Below, one piece after another: positions 54,629 to 61,812 of a stretch of DNA of 64,000 bases. The notes beneath the pieces were generated by a model. That model did not search any database, was not told the origin of the DNA, and worked only from the letters and a program-made list of their open reading frames with translations. The stretch covers positions 868,001-932,000 of the forward strand of contig NZ_CP094534.1 of assembly GCF_022811645.1 (NCBI RefSeq), given 5' to 3'. Each line of letters begins with the position of its first letter. Position 1 is the stretch's first letter. The position numbers and the translations under genes were made by a program. Source of the DNA: Hymenobacter monticola. Lineage in GTDB: Bacteria; Bacteroidota; Bacteroidia; Cytophagales; Hymenobacteraceae.

Positions 54629-55192
54629 ATGCAGGAAACATGGGTCCGCTTTGAAAACTGGCTACAGACCAACGCGCCACAATTACTTAGTAACCTGAAC
54701 CCCGGCGCTTCAGAAACTGCGTTAGACAAGTTGGCCAGGACATTGAACGTGTCACTTCCCGATGATTTCCTGGCTTTTTATCGAATTCATGACGGACAGC
54801 ACAGCCAAGACGGCGGCCTGCTTAACGGCGAGGAATTACTGTCAACACAGCGTATGCTGGACGAGTGGACAGTCTGGAATGACTTGCTGACCAGCGGTGA
54901 TTTTAGTGATGCTGAGTCTTCACCGGCCAATGGTGTGAGGGCGGACTGGTGGAATTCCCGCTGGCTTCCACTCACGTACGACGGCGCTGGCAATCATTGC
55001 TGCCTCGACTTGGCACCCGCTGAAGGCGGCCAATACGGACAGATTATCCGCATGTGGCACGACGATGCAGAACGCCCACTAATCGCCCATTCTTTTGCTG
55101 AATGGATGACAGATTATGTGCAAGGACTAGAAGCCGGCGAGTATGCGTTTAGTGAAGATTATGACGGCATTGTCTCGATAGACGACCTTTAG
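54629..55192 (+). CDS. SMI1/KNR4 (SUKH) family protein
   Basis: 187 residues. The SUKH pattern is visible: ALDKLARTLNVSLPDDFLAFYRIHDGQ (quoted in part), WLPLTYDGAGNHCCLDLAP, and GQIIRMWHDDAERPLIAHSFAEWM. SUKH proteins are frequent immunity partners of polymorphic toxins, and also occur alone. No toxin gene is adjacent. It lies 17 bases after the pseudouridine synthase, and its codon use is less GC-rich. Immunity function is therefore a possibility, not a call. Confidence 0.9.
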   Translation: MQETWVRFENWLQTNAPQLLSNLNPGASETALDKLARTLNVSLPDDFLAFYRIHDGQHSQDGGLLNGEELLSTQRMLDEWTVWNDLLTSGDFSDAESSPANGVRADWWNSRWLPLTYDGAGNHCCLDLAPAEGGQYGQIIRMWHDDAERPLIAHSFAEWMTDYVQGLEAGEYAFSEDYDGIVSIDDL

Positions 55193-55258
55193 CCCTGCTG
55201 CAACGCGGAACTGCGCAAATGCCCCGCCAGCAATGCTCTGTTGGCAGCTGCCGCCTGG

Positions 55259-56722
55259 CTACCTCACCCGCTCGAAGATGATGATGCGCGTAGTGTCGTG
55301 CTCTGGATGTTCGGGGTGGCGGGGCAGGGCCGTTTGCCACCGCTCGCGGAAGCGCGTGTCGTTGCGCATGGTCGCCAGCGGCACCCGGGCCTCGGTGCGG
55401 GCAAACCAGTCGTCCCAAATCAGCAGCGCGCCCACGGGCAACTGTTCCAATTGGCCGTTCTGGTTCAGGCCCAGGCCGGGGTGCTCTTGCGGAGAAAAAG
55501 GATTATTGCCTGTGGCCACGGCTACGTAGGGGTATTCATAGGCCATGGGGCGCGTAGCCAGGTCGTCGGTTTGGCGCAGCCACTCAGCGGCTTCGTTCAC
55601 CACTATCTGGTCGGGCGGCGGGGTGAAGTCGCGCTTCCAGCGGAAGGCGTTGCGGGCCCCCGTGAAGAGGAAAAGCACCGCTGCCACCGCAAAGCCAATT
55701 TGAATGCGTCGGCGGGCCAGCGGCGTGCGCCCTAGCAAGGCCAGTTCGGCCAGACCGCGTAGCGCCACCAGGGCAAACAGCGGCGTGGTCACGTCCAGCA
55801 CCCGGGTCAGGCCGAAAGAATTGAACAAGCCTTTGGCCCAAAAAATGGTGTGCGCCGCGATAAACACCGTGACGCTGCCGTACACCAACAGCAGTTCGGC
55901 CACAAACAGGGGCTCTTGGCGCCGCGCTGGCCGGAAACAGTCGCGCAGCATGCAAATGCCGCCCACCGCCACCAGTGCCGACAACACCCAGCCCAGCAGG
56001 CCCGGCAGGCTCGCCACGAAATGCGGCCAGGCGCCGTGCCCGTACACCGAAATGGTGGCGTAGGGATTGTGCCCGAACACCCAGCCGAACTCGCCCAGCA
56101 CGATGCCGCCCACGATGCTGAACAGCATGTAGCCCAGCACCACCAGCGGCAAGTAGCGCCACTGCCGCTCCCAGGCCAGGTACACCACCCAAATGCCAAT
56201 CAGAATAAACCCTTCGGAGCGCACGAAAGGCAAAAATGAAATCAGCGCCGCCGACCAGCCCGGCCGGCCCGTCATGGCCAAGGCCACGGAGCCTACCAGC
56301 ACCAGCCCAAACAGCGGCTCGGTGAGGCCTGAGAATTGAATGAGGAAGTAATCCGTCGCGGTGTAGCAAAACAGGATGGCCAGTTCCGGCATCGGCAGGC
56401 GCAGGGTGCGCGCGATGACGTAGGAGCACCACGCCGATGCGGCCACCACTGTGCATTGAAACAGCTTCATGCCAATGAAGCCGGCCTGCGCCGGCCCCGA
56501 CGCCAGCAACGTAAATAGCGGTTTGGCCCAAGAGTCGAAATAATTCAGCGGGTACTGAAAGGCGTAGTGCGCAAACAGGTAGTGCTTCACGCTGTCGCCC
56601 GAGTCGTAGGTGCCTTTTGTGATAAAGGCCATGACCACGGAAATAAGGAAACCAGCTGCCAAGAGCAGTAGGGCGCGGCGGTTAGAAGCAGTGGTATCGG
56701 AAAGTGCAGCCGTAGGATTCAT
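55259..56722 (-). CDS. GT-C-like integral membrane protein
   Basis: About 487 residues from the ATG at 56722 (an ATG three codons earlier at 56731 is also possible). About eleven transmembrane helices: ALLLLAAGFLISVVMAFITK, GFIGMKLFQCTVVAASAWCS, ELAILFCYTATDYFLIQF, FGLVLVGSVALAM, YLPLVVLGYMLFSIVGGIVL, GLLGWVLSALVAVGGICML, AELLLVYGSVTVFIAAHTIFW and IGFAVAAVLFLFTGARNAFRW. A soluble C-terminal 110 residues (DQIVVNEAAEWLRQTDDL, then LLIWDDWFARTEARVPL) follows. The plan resembles PMT/GT39-like dolichyl- or polyprenyl-phosphate-linked glycosyltransferases, with an early acidic residue in the first periplasmic loop (YDSGDSVK). Substrate unknown. Confidence 0.72.
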   Translation of the reverse strand: MNPTAALSDTTASNRRALLLLAAGFLISVVMAFITKGTYDSGDSVKHYLFAHYAFQYPLNYFDSWAKPLFTLLASGPAQAGFIGMKLFQCTVVAASAWCSYVIARTLRLPMPELAILFCYTATDYFLIQFSGLTEPLFGLVLVGSVALAMTGRPGWSAALISFLPFVRSEGFILIGIWVVYLAWERQWRYLPLVVLGYMLFSIVGGIVLGEFGWVFGHNPYATISVYGHGAWPHFVASLPGLLGWVLSALVAVGGICMLRDCFRPARRQEPLFVAELLLVYGSVTVFIAAHTIFWAKGLFNSFGLTRVLDVTTPLFALVALRGLAELALLGRTPLARRRIQIGFAVAAVLFLFTGARNAFRWKRDFTPPPDQIVVNEAAEWLRQTDDLATRPMAYEYPYVAVATGNNPFSPQEHPGLGLNQNGQLEQLPVGALLIWDDWFARTEARVPLATMRNDTRFRERWQTALPRHPEHPEHDTTRIIIFERVR

Positions 56723-56738
56723 AAGCGACATTAAGCTT

Positions 56739-56746
56739 CAAAAGTA
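56739..56746 (-). promoter_or_regulatory. Bacteroidota -7 promoter element (TACTTTTG)
   Basis: Exact TAnnTTTG on the reverse strand, 16 bases from the ATG at 56722 and only seven from that at 56731. This spacing favours the inner ATG or a leaderless transcript. Confidence 0.55.
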
Positions 56747-56830
56747 CGCCCCAACCGCAAGCATCGCTATTTATTGGATTGAGCGGTGGGACCGGTAGTG
56801 AGGGAGTTTCAGAAAAACTACTGCAACACG

Positions 56831-56862
56831 TTTGCCTATTTCGCGACAAATCAGTACCTTTG
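56831..56862 (+). promoter_or_regulatory. Complete Bacteroidota promoter ahead of rplM
   Basis: A -33 TTTG at 56831-56834 and a -7 TACCTTTG at 56855-56862 are separated by 20 bases, the expected TTTG-N19/20-TAnnTTTG spacing. Leader to the rplM ATG is about 70 bases. Confidence 0.78.
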
Positions 56863-56934
56863 TGTCCGTTTTTCCCGAAGCCTTCCGGGCTTTGAACTCT
56901 TATTCAATAGTTTAGCATACCTTTTTTTCGACTC

Positions 56935-57387
56935 ATGGACCACCTGAGCTTCAAGACGACCCACGTCAATAAGGCCAACGCCCAGAAGAGCTGGGTTATC
57001 GTAGACGCCAGCGTGGCCCCGCTGGGCCGCGTTGCCAGCCAAATTGCCAACATCCTGCGTGGCAAGCACAAGCCTTCGTTCACCCCCAACTCCGACTGCG
57101 GCGACAACGTGATTGTCCTCAACGCCGACAAGCTGCGCGTGACGGGCAAGAAAATGACCGAGAAGGTCTACATCACCCACTCGGGCTACCCCGGCGGCCA
57201 GAAGCGTCGCACGGTGCGCGAGCAGATGGAGCGCGATTCGCGCCGCGTGATTGAACACGCTGTGAAAGGCATGCTGCAAGGCAACAAGCTCGGCTCGGCC
57301 CAGTACCGCAACCTGTACGTGTACGCCGGCACCGAGCACCCCCACGAGGCCCAGCAGCCCGTGGCAATCGAACTGAAAAACCTGTAA
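56935..57387 (+). CDS. rplM: Ribosomal protein uL13
   Basis: 150 residues, full length. Motifs: WVIVDASVAPLGRVASQIAN, LRGKHKPSFTPNSDCGDNVI, then HSGYPGGQKRRTV and the C-terminal NLYVYAGTEHPHEAQQP. Large-subunit protein assembling early. First gene of the rplM-rpsI-rpsB-tsf run, with a well-formed promoter upstream. The gap to rpsI is 35 bases, the usual order in Bacteroidota. Confidence 0.98.
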   Translation: MDHLSFKTTHVNKANAQKSWVIVDASVAPLGRVASQIANILRGKHKPSFTPNSDCGDNVIVLNADKLRVTGKKMTEKVYITHSGYPGGQKRRTVREQMERDSRRVIEHAVKGMLQGNKLGSAQYRNLYVYAGTEHPHEAQQPVAIELKNL

Positions 57388-57422
57388 GCCAACGACGGCT
57401 TACGCTTTTATTTTTCCACTAA

Positions 57423-57809
57423 ATGGCAATTACCAACACCTCTGGTAGAAGAAAAACCTCGGTGGCCCGCATCTACATGCAGGCCGGGCAAGGGAATATC
57501 ACTATCAATGACCGGGACATGAAGTCGTACTTCAGCAACGAACTGCTGGAGAACGTCGTGAACCAACCCCTGGCAATTCTTGAGCAAGTCGGCCAGTACG
57601 ACATCAAGGTGAACGTGCGCGGCGGCGGCATTTCGGCTCAGGCCGAGGCTATCCGTCTGGCTATCACCAAAGCTCTGGTTAGCGACAACGAAGAAACCCG
57701 TCCGGCTTTGAAGAAGGAAGGTTTCATGACCCGCGACCCGCGCATGGTGGAACGCAAGAAATTCGGCAAGCGCAAGGCTCGTCGTTCGTTCCAGTTCTCG
57801 AAACGCTAA
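57423..57809 (+). CDS. rpsI: Ribosomal protein uS9
   Basis: 128 residues. Standard start (TSGRRKTSVARIYMQAGQG), core GISAQAEAIRLAITKALV, and the C-terminal RRSFQFSKR tail that reaches the P-site tRNA. Small-subunit protein. It lies between rplM and rpsB with gaps of 35 and 18 bases and is surely in the same transcript. Confidence 0.98.
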   Translation: MAITNTSGRRKTSVARIYMQAGQGNITINDRDMKSYFSNELLENVVNQPLAILEQVGQYDIKVNVRGGGISAQAEAIRLAITKALVSDNEETRPALKKEGFMTRDPRMVERKKFGKRKARRSFQFSKR

Positions 57810-57812
57810 TCC

Positions 57813-57818
57813 AGGAGG
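57813..57818 (+). promoter_or_regulatory. Canonical Shine-Dalgarno before rpsB
   Basis: AGGAGG, nine bases before the rpsB ATG. This is a perfect anti-SD complement in a phylum whose genes seldom use one, and no other gene start in the window shows it this clearly. Confidence 0.75.
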
Positions 57819-57827
57819 AAATACATC

Positions 57828-58595
57828 ATGGCCCAGACTACCTATAAGGACCTGCTCGACGCAGGTGCCCACTTTGGTCACCTCACCCGCAAGTGGGACC
57901 CCAAAATGGCGCCGTACATCTTCATGGAGAAGAACGGCATCCACATCATTGACCTCAACAAGACGCTGGTTTCGCTTGACTACGCAGCCCAGGCTATTCG
58001 CAACATCGCGAAGAGCGGCCGCAAAATCATGTTCGTAGCCACGAAAAAGCAGGCGCAGGAAATCGTTACGACGGAAGCCGAGCGTTTGAAAATGCCCTTC
58101 GTGACCGACCGGTGGCTGGGTGGCATGCTCACCAACTTCGCCACGGTTCGCAAGAGCCTGAAGAAGATGGCCACCATCGACAAGATGGTGAAAGAAAATA
58201 CTGCCTACGCCGCACTGGCTAAGCGCGAGAAGCTGATGATGTCGCGTGAGCGCGAGAAGCTCGGCCGTGTGCTGGGTGGTATCTCCGACCTCGGCCGTCT
58301 GCCCGCCGCTCTGTTCGTAGTGGACGTGAAGCGCGAGCACATTGCCGTGAAAGAAGCGCAGAAACTGGGCATCCCGGTTTTCGCCATCTGCGACACGAAC
58401 TCGAACCCCGAGCTGGTGCAGTTCCCGATTCCTGCCAACGACGACGCCTCGAAGTCTATCCAACTGATTGTTGGCGTGATTGGCAAGGCCATCGAAGAAG
58501 GCCTGTCGGAGCGCAAAGTTGACAAAGAAGACGCCGACCGCAAGGAAGCCGACGAGGCTGCCATTGCCGAGAAAACGGCTGCTGACGAAGAATAG
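57828..58595 (+). CDS. rpsB: Ribosomal protein uS2
   Basis: 255 residues. Motifs YKDLLDAGAHFGHLTRKWDP, FMEKNGIHIIDLNKT, RWLGGMLTNFATVRKSLKK and PALFVVDVKREHIAVKEAQK are standard for S2. Ends with a Lys/Glu/Asp-rich tail (DKEDADRKEADEAA). It carries an unusual canonical Shine-Dalgarno. A terminator-like hairpin separates it from tsf, so tsf may be partly uncoupled. Confidence 0.98.
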   Translation: MAQTTYKDLLDAGAHFGHLTRKWDPKMAPYIFMEKNGIHIIDLNKTLVSLDYAAQAIRNIAKSGRKIMFVATKKQAQEIVTTEAERLKMPFVTDRWLGGMLTNFATVRKSLKKMATIDKMVKENTAYAALAKREKLMMSREREKLGRVLGGISDLGRLPAALFVVDVKREHIAVKEAQKLGIPVFAICDTNSNPELVQFPIPANDDASKSIQLIVGVIGKAIEEGLSERKVDKEDADRKEADEAAIAEKTAADEE

Positions 58596-58617
58596 TCTCT
58601 TCTATAGCTCTTTGAAA

Positions 58618-58662
58618 GAAGGGAACCTTCGAGTAGTCTAGGCTCCGGAGGTTCCCTTTTTC
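58618..58662 (+). terminator. Terminator-like hairpin between rpsB and tsf
   Basis: AAGGGAACCT and AGGTTCCCTT pair around a 24-base loop with inner paired bases, followed by a T-run (TTTTTCTTTT). Because tsf follows 36 bases later, it may act as an attenuator. Confidence 0.75.
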
Positions 58663-58698
58663 TTTTCCCTGAATTCCAACCCAACCAAACAAAATCTA

Positions 58699-59535
58699 AT
58701 GGCCGCTATTACCGCCGCAGACGTAAACAAGCTCCGCACCATGACCGGTGCCGGCATGATGGATTGCAAAAAAGCCCTGACCGAAGCCGATGGCGACTTC
58801 GAAGCTGCGCGTGACATTCTGCGCAAGGCCGGTCAGAAAATCGCTGACAAGCGCGCCGAGAACGAAACGTCGGAAGGCTTCGTGACCGTGGCCGTGAGCG
58901 AAGACGGCACCAACGGCAAGCTGGTGGCTTTGGCCTGCGAAACCGAGTCGGTAGCCAAAGTGGCTAACTTCCGCGAGCTGGTGCAGCGCATTCTGGATGC
59001 CGCTGTGCGCACCAACGCTGCTAGCAAGGAAGAGCTGCTGGCCGTGAAAGAGGACGATGGCCTGACCATTCAGGAGCACATCACCGACCTGACCGGCAAA
59101 ATCGGCGAGAAGCTGGACCTGACCTACGTGACGCTGACCGGCGAGAAAGTGGCTTCGTACATCCACTCCGACAGCAAGAAAGGCGTGCTCGTGGCGCTGA
59201 AAAACGTGGGCTCGGCCGATGCTGCTGCCGTGGGCCGCGACGTGGCCATGCAAATTGTGGCCATGAAGCCCGTTGCCGTTGACAAGGACGGTGTGGACTC
59301 GGCTACGGTGGAGCGCGAAATCGAAATCGGCAAGGAGCAGGCGCGTGCCGAAGGCAAGCCCGAGGCTATGCTGGAGAAAATCGCCCAAGGCAAGCTGAAC
59401 AAGTTCTACAAAGAGCAGACCCTGCTGAACCAAGAGTTCGTGAAAGACGGCTCGATGACCATCGCCCAGCTGCTCGACAGCAAGTCGAAAGGCATGACCG
59501 TGACGGACTTCAAGCGCGTGGCTATCGGCGCTTAA
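58699..59535 (+). CDS. tsf: Translation elongation factor Ts
   Basis: 278 residues. N-terminal UBA-like part (LRTMTGAGMMDCKKALTEAD), then the core dimerisation regions (LVALACETESVAKVANFREL, and MQIVAMKPVAVDKDG), and the C-terminal helix ending FKRVAIGA. Catalyses GDP/GTP exchange on EF-Tu. It closes the ribosomal run. Its last 40 bases plus terminator recur, diverged, 800 bases downstream (60302-60403). Confidence 0.98.
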   Translation: MAAITAADVNKLRTMTGAGMMDCKKALTEADGDFEAARDILRKAGQKIADKRAENETSEGFVTVAVSEDGTNGKLVALACETESVAKVANFRELVQRILDAAVRTNAASKEELLAVKEDDGLTIQEHITDLTGKIGEKLDLTYVTLTGEKVASYIHSDSKKGVLVALKNVGSADAAAVGRDVAMQIVAMKPVAVDKDGVDSATVEREIEIGKEQARAEGKPEAMLEKIAQGKLNKFYKEQTLLNQEFVKDGSMTIAQLLDSKSKGMTVTDFKRVAIGA

Positions 59536-59595
59536 TTGCCGCTTGCAACCCATTGCAAAAAACCCGCTGGCGCAATGCCAGCGGGTTTTTTATTG
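59494..59595. repeat. tsf 3' end and terminator, left copy of a direct repeat
   Basis: This 102-base segment (end of tsf, TAA, spacer and terminator) is matched by 60302-60403 with about 75-80% identity: ATGACCGTGACGGACTTCAA here against ATGACGATGACGAACTTAAG, then GCGCGTGGCTATCGGCGCTT against GCGCGTAGCTATCGGCGCTT. Confidence 0.85.
59557..59591 (+). terminator. Terminator after tsf
   Basis: Perfect stem AAAAAACCCGCTGGC/GCCAGCGGGTTTTTT, loop GCAAT. Confidence 0.92.
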
Positions 59596-59598
59596 TCC

Positions 59599-60237
59599 TT
59601 ACGGTTTACGTTTATTCATTTGGCGGGTCATATCGGCCATACCGTTCAAATATTCTTGCAGCGGTCCCATTCCAATCGCAGCACGGCGTTTGTCTACGTT
59701 CTTGGAGTCGCGCAACGATACCGGAACAGCGACAACCTTGCTGTAATCATCGCCTACATTGCCGGTGTACTTTAGTTGGGTTCCGTATTCTTCGAGTTGA
59801 CCCGTATTGATTGCCAAGCGGTCGACCAGGTACGCGTAATTAACCGGGTCGGCATTGTGCGGTTGCACTTCGCGTCGCATCAGCTTAAGAACTTTTCGTT
59901 GAAAATCGACGTGGGCGTCGGCGTGCTGCACGAGCAGCCAAAAGTTATAAGAACTGGTCTTGCCTACTTCTCGAAATCCGGGAAAGCCAAATTGACGCAC
60001 AATCTTTTCCAGGACGGGCTGATGCCGCGCATAGTTGTCTTTTTCAACCTGTTCCAGATTTCTTCCGATGCTGTCGGGCTCCTGCCGCGTGATGCGTTGC
60101 ATCGGCCATTGGTCTACGTTTCTTAAGCTGTCCAGTGTCTTGCTCAGCTTAGGATACAACACCGCCGTTTGGGCTTTAGCCGATACGCTCACAACTAACG
60201 CAACCAGCAACAAGCATATCAATTTTGCAGTAGTCAT
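59599..60237 (-). CDS. Secreted DUF6624-like protein
   Basis: 212 residues with a signal peptide (LICLLLVALVVSVSAKAQ, cleaved near AKAQ). The DUF6624-like pattern is visible: LEQVEKDNYARHQPVLEKIV, then FGFPGFREVGKTSSYNFWLLVQHADAH (quoted in part), then FQRKVLKLM. The gene is antisense to and directly after tsf, lower in GC than the ribosomal genes, and bounded on the far side by a decayed copy of the tsf 3' end. This suggests insertion by duplication. Role unknown. Confidence 0.75.
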   Translation of the reverse strand: MTTAKLICLLLVALVVSVSAKAQTAVLYPKLSKTLDSLRNVDQWPMQRITRQEPDSIGRNLEQVEKDNYARHQPVLEKIVRQFGFPGFREVGKTSSYNFWLLVQHADAHVDFQRKVLKLMRREVQPHNADPVNYAYLVDRLAINTGQLEEYGTQLKYTGNVGDDYSKVVAVPVSLRDSKNVDKRRAAIGMGPLQEYLNGMADMTRQMNKRKP

Positions 60238-60301
60238 CAGTGCAGTGATTGCATGCTATTTAGTAAGGCAGAATCAGATAACGAAGCTAATAATAAAACT
60301 C

Positions 60302-60403
60302 ATGACGATGACGAACTTAAGCGCGTAGCTATCGGCGCTTAATTGCGGCTGGTAACAGAAATGGAAAGCCCCGCTGGCATTGTGCCGGCGGGGCTTTTTC
60401 GCT
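60302..60403. repeat. Decayed second copy of the tsf 3' end and terminator
   Basis: Direct repeat of 59494-59595. It keeps the TAA and following sequence (GCTATCGGCGCTTAATTG) and the terminator plan, but has one-base deletions that break the coding frame. Confidence 0.85.
60365..60399 (+). terminator. Terminator in the second tsf-end copy
   Basis: AAAGCCCCGCTGGCA and TGCCGGCGGGGCTTTTT pair around loop TTG, with one mismatch. It resembles the tsf terminator in sequence. Confidence 0.85.
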
Positions 60404-60415
60404 TATATTCAATTT

Positions 60416-60721
60416 ATGAATGATAATTCGCAGCCAGCACCAAAACCGTTGATACCATCCAATAGGCCTGAATTCGGTATGGGCCGTTTCTTCAAGTGGG
60501 TGGCCGGCACTTTCGCCTTCGAGGTATCGTGGATATTCATCTACATTGTTAATGCATTCACGTCTAAAATTTTTAATAGCATCACATTAATCATTGGAGC
60601 ATTTGCGCTAAGCAACCTTACTTTACTTATCTATGCTGCATCTAAGGGTAGAGAGTCTATAATCGGGTTTGCTTGTGGTGTTTGTGCACCAGTTGGATTA
60701 ACATTGCATTATTATCTATAA
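60416..60721 (+). CDS. Small AT-rich membrane protein (101 aa)
   Basis: From the ATG at 60416, 101 residues with two or three hydrophobic segments (FFKWVAGTFAFEVSWIFIYI, NSITLIIGAFALSNLTLLIY, GFACGVCAPVGLTLHYYL) after a Pro-rich lead. Its A+T content is far above its neighbours, with many ATA, AAT and TTT codons. It follows the second tsf-end terminator immediately, so transcription would need its own promoter. No family recognised. Probably horizontally acquired. Confidence 0.6.
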   Translation: MNDNSQPAPKPLIPSNRPEFGMGRFFKWVAGTFAFEVSWIFIYIVNAFTSKIFNSITLIIGAFALSNLTLLIYAASKGRESIIGFACGVCAPVGLTLHYYL

Positions 60722-60724
60722 CAA

Positions 60725-61771
60725 CTAACGTCTCTGCCACGCCCGCACGCGCGCCTGCGAATTCTCCCGAATGTTCATGTAGAACAGCGCGTAATCGGCA
60801 ATGTGGCGGGAGTAGCGCAGCTTCTTCTTGCCGGAGGGCGGGAAGTGCGGGAAGCCTTTGAAGCGCGGCGCGTGCACCCAGAGCTGGCCGTGGTGAATCT
60901 GAGCGTCGGTGAAATTGGGGTGGACGTGCCGGAAGCGGATGCTGACCGCGCCGCGGTTGAGGCTGGCCGGGGCAAGGGTAGAATCGAGCGTCCAGGTGAG
61001 GGGGTTGACGGCGATGCTGGGCTGAAACATGGTTGACTCGTGGCCGGCGTCTGAGGTGTTGTAGGCGACGAAGCAGTCGGTGGCGAGCGAGTCGGCGCAG
61101 GGCTTGATGGTGAGGAATTCGTTGGGCTTCACCTGGAAGCCGATGAGGTAAGCGGCCACGAGCTGGCGACGCAGCGCGGTGGGCTTGTCGAAAAACTCGT
61201 GGAGCAGACGGGTGGCGTGGTCGGTGCCCTGGCTGTGACCGGCGATGATGAACGGACGCCCCTGGTTGTAGTGCGCGAGGTAGTACTGGAAGGCGGCGCG
61301 CACGTCGGAATATGCCAGTTCTAGGGCTTTTTCACCGTTGGGCTCTTTGTCGAGGAAAGAGAATAGCGTGGCCTGGCGGTAGCGCGGCGCGTAGATGCGA
61401 CCCGTGGCGTTGAACACGCTGGCCTGCTGCTTGATGGTGGTGCGGTCGGTATACTTGTTCAGCCACTTCTTGCGCACATCGCCGTTCCAGTGCCGGGGCG
61501 AATAGTAGGTGGTGGGATGCACAAAGAACACATCGACGGCCGCCGTGGCTTGCTCGTCGCGCAGCGTGGAGTGGCGCGGCACCGCATCGGCCGAGTCGCG
61601 CTTGGTGGGCAGGGCGGCCCAGCTGCTGGCCTGAGCGTAGTCCGGTGCGGGCGGGGGGGTGTATTTTTCAAAATCCCGGCCCGGCTTGAGCAGCAGCCGG
61701 ATGCAGCCGTTTAGCGGCAGGAGCAGCGCCAGAATCAGCGCGGTACGGAGGAAAGGCGGTAGCGTGTGCAT
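60725..61771 (-). CDS. DUF3089 alpha/beta-hydrolase-like lipoprotein
   Basis: 348 residues from the ATG at 61771. A lipobox (LLPLNGC) gives a lipidated Cys near residue 23. The DUF3089 plan follows: VDVFFVHPTTYYSPRHWN, then YAPRYRQATLFSF, then the nucleophile elbow PFIIAGHSQGTDHATRLL (Ser within GHSQG), and SDAGHESTMFQPS. The fold is that of alpha/beta-hydrolases, with the substrate unknown. Probably expressed together with the gene upstream (41-base gap). Confidence 0.88.
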   Translation of the reverse strand: MHTLPPFLRTALILALLLPLNGCIRLLLKPGRDFEKYTPPPAPDYAQASSWAALPTKRDSADAVPRHSTLRDEQATAAVDVFFVHPTTYYSPRHWNGDVRKKWLNKYTDRTTIKQQASVFNATGRIYAPRYRQATLFSFLDKEPNGEKALELAYSDVRAAFQYYLAHYNQGRPFIIAGHSQGTDHATRLLHEFFDKPTALRRQLVAAYLIGFQVKPNEFLTIKPCADSLATDCFVAYNTSDAGHESTMFQPSIAVNPLTWTLDSTLAPASLNRGAVSIRFRHVHPNFTDAQIHHGQLWVHAPRFKGFPHFPPSGKKKLRYSRHIADYALFYMNIRENSQARVRAWQRR

Positions 61772-61781
61772 GTTTAAGAAT

Positions 61782-61800
61782 GTCAGGCTCAGCATGACGT
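61782..61800. repeat. Short inverted copy of the GTCATGC palindromic core
   Basis: GTCAGGCTCAGCATGACGT is a small near-palindrome with the end of the large family core (GCATGACGT). It appears decayed and lies in the leader of the DUF3089 gene. Confidence 0.4.
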
Positions 61801-61812
61801 TCCTTTACTTCT

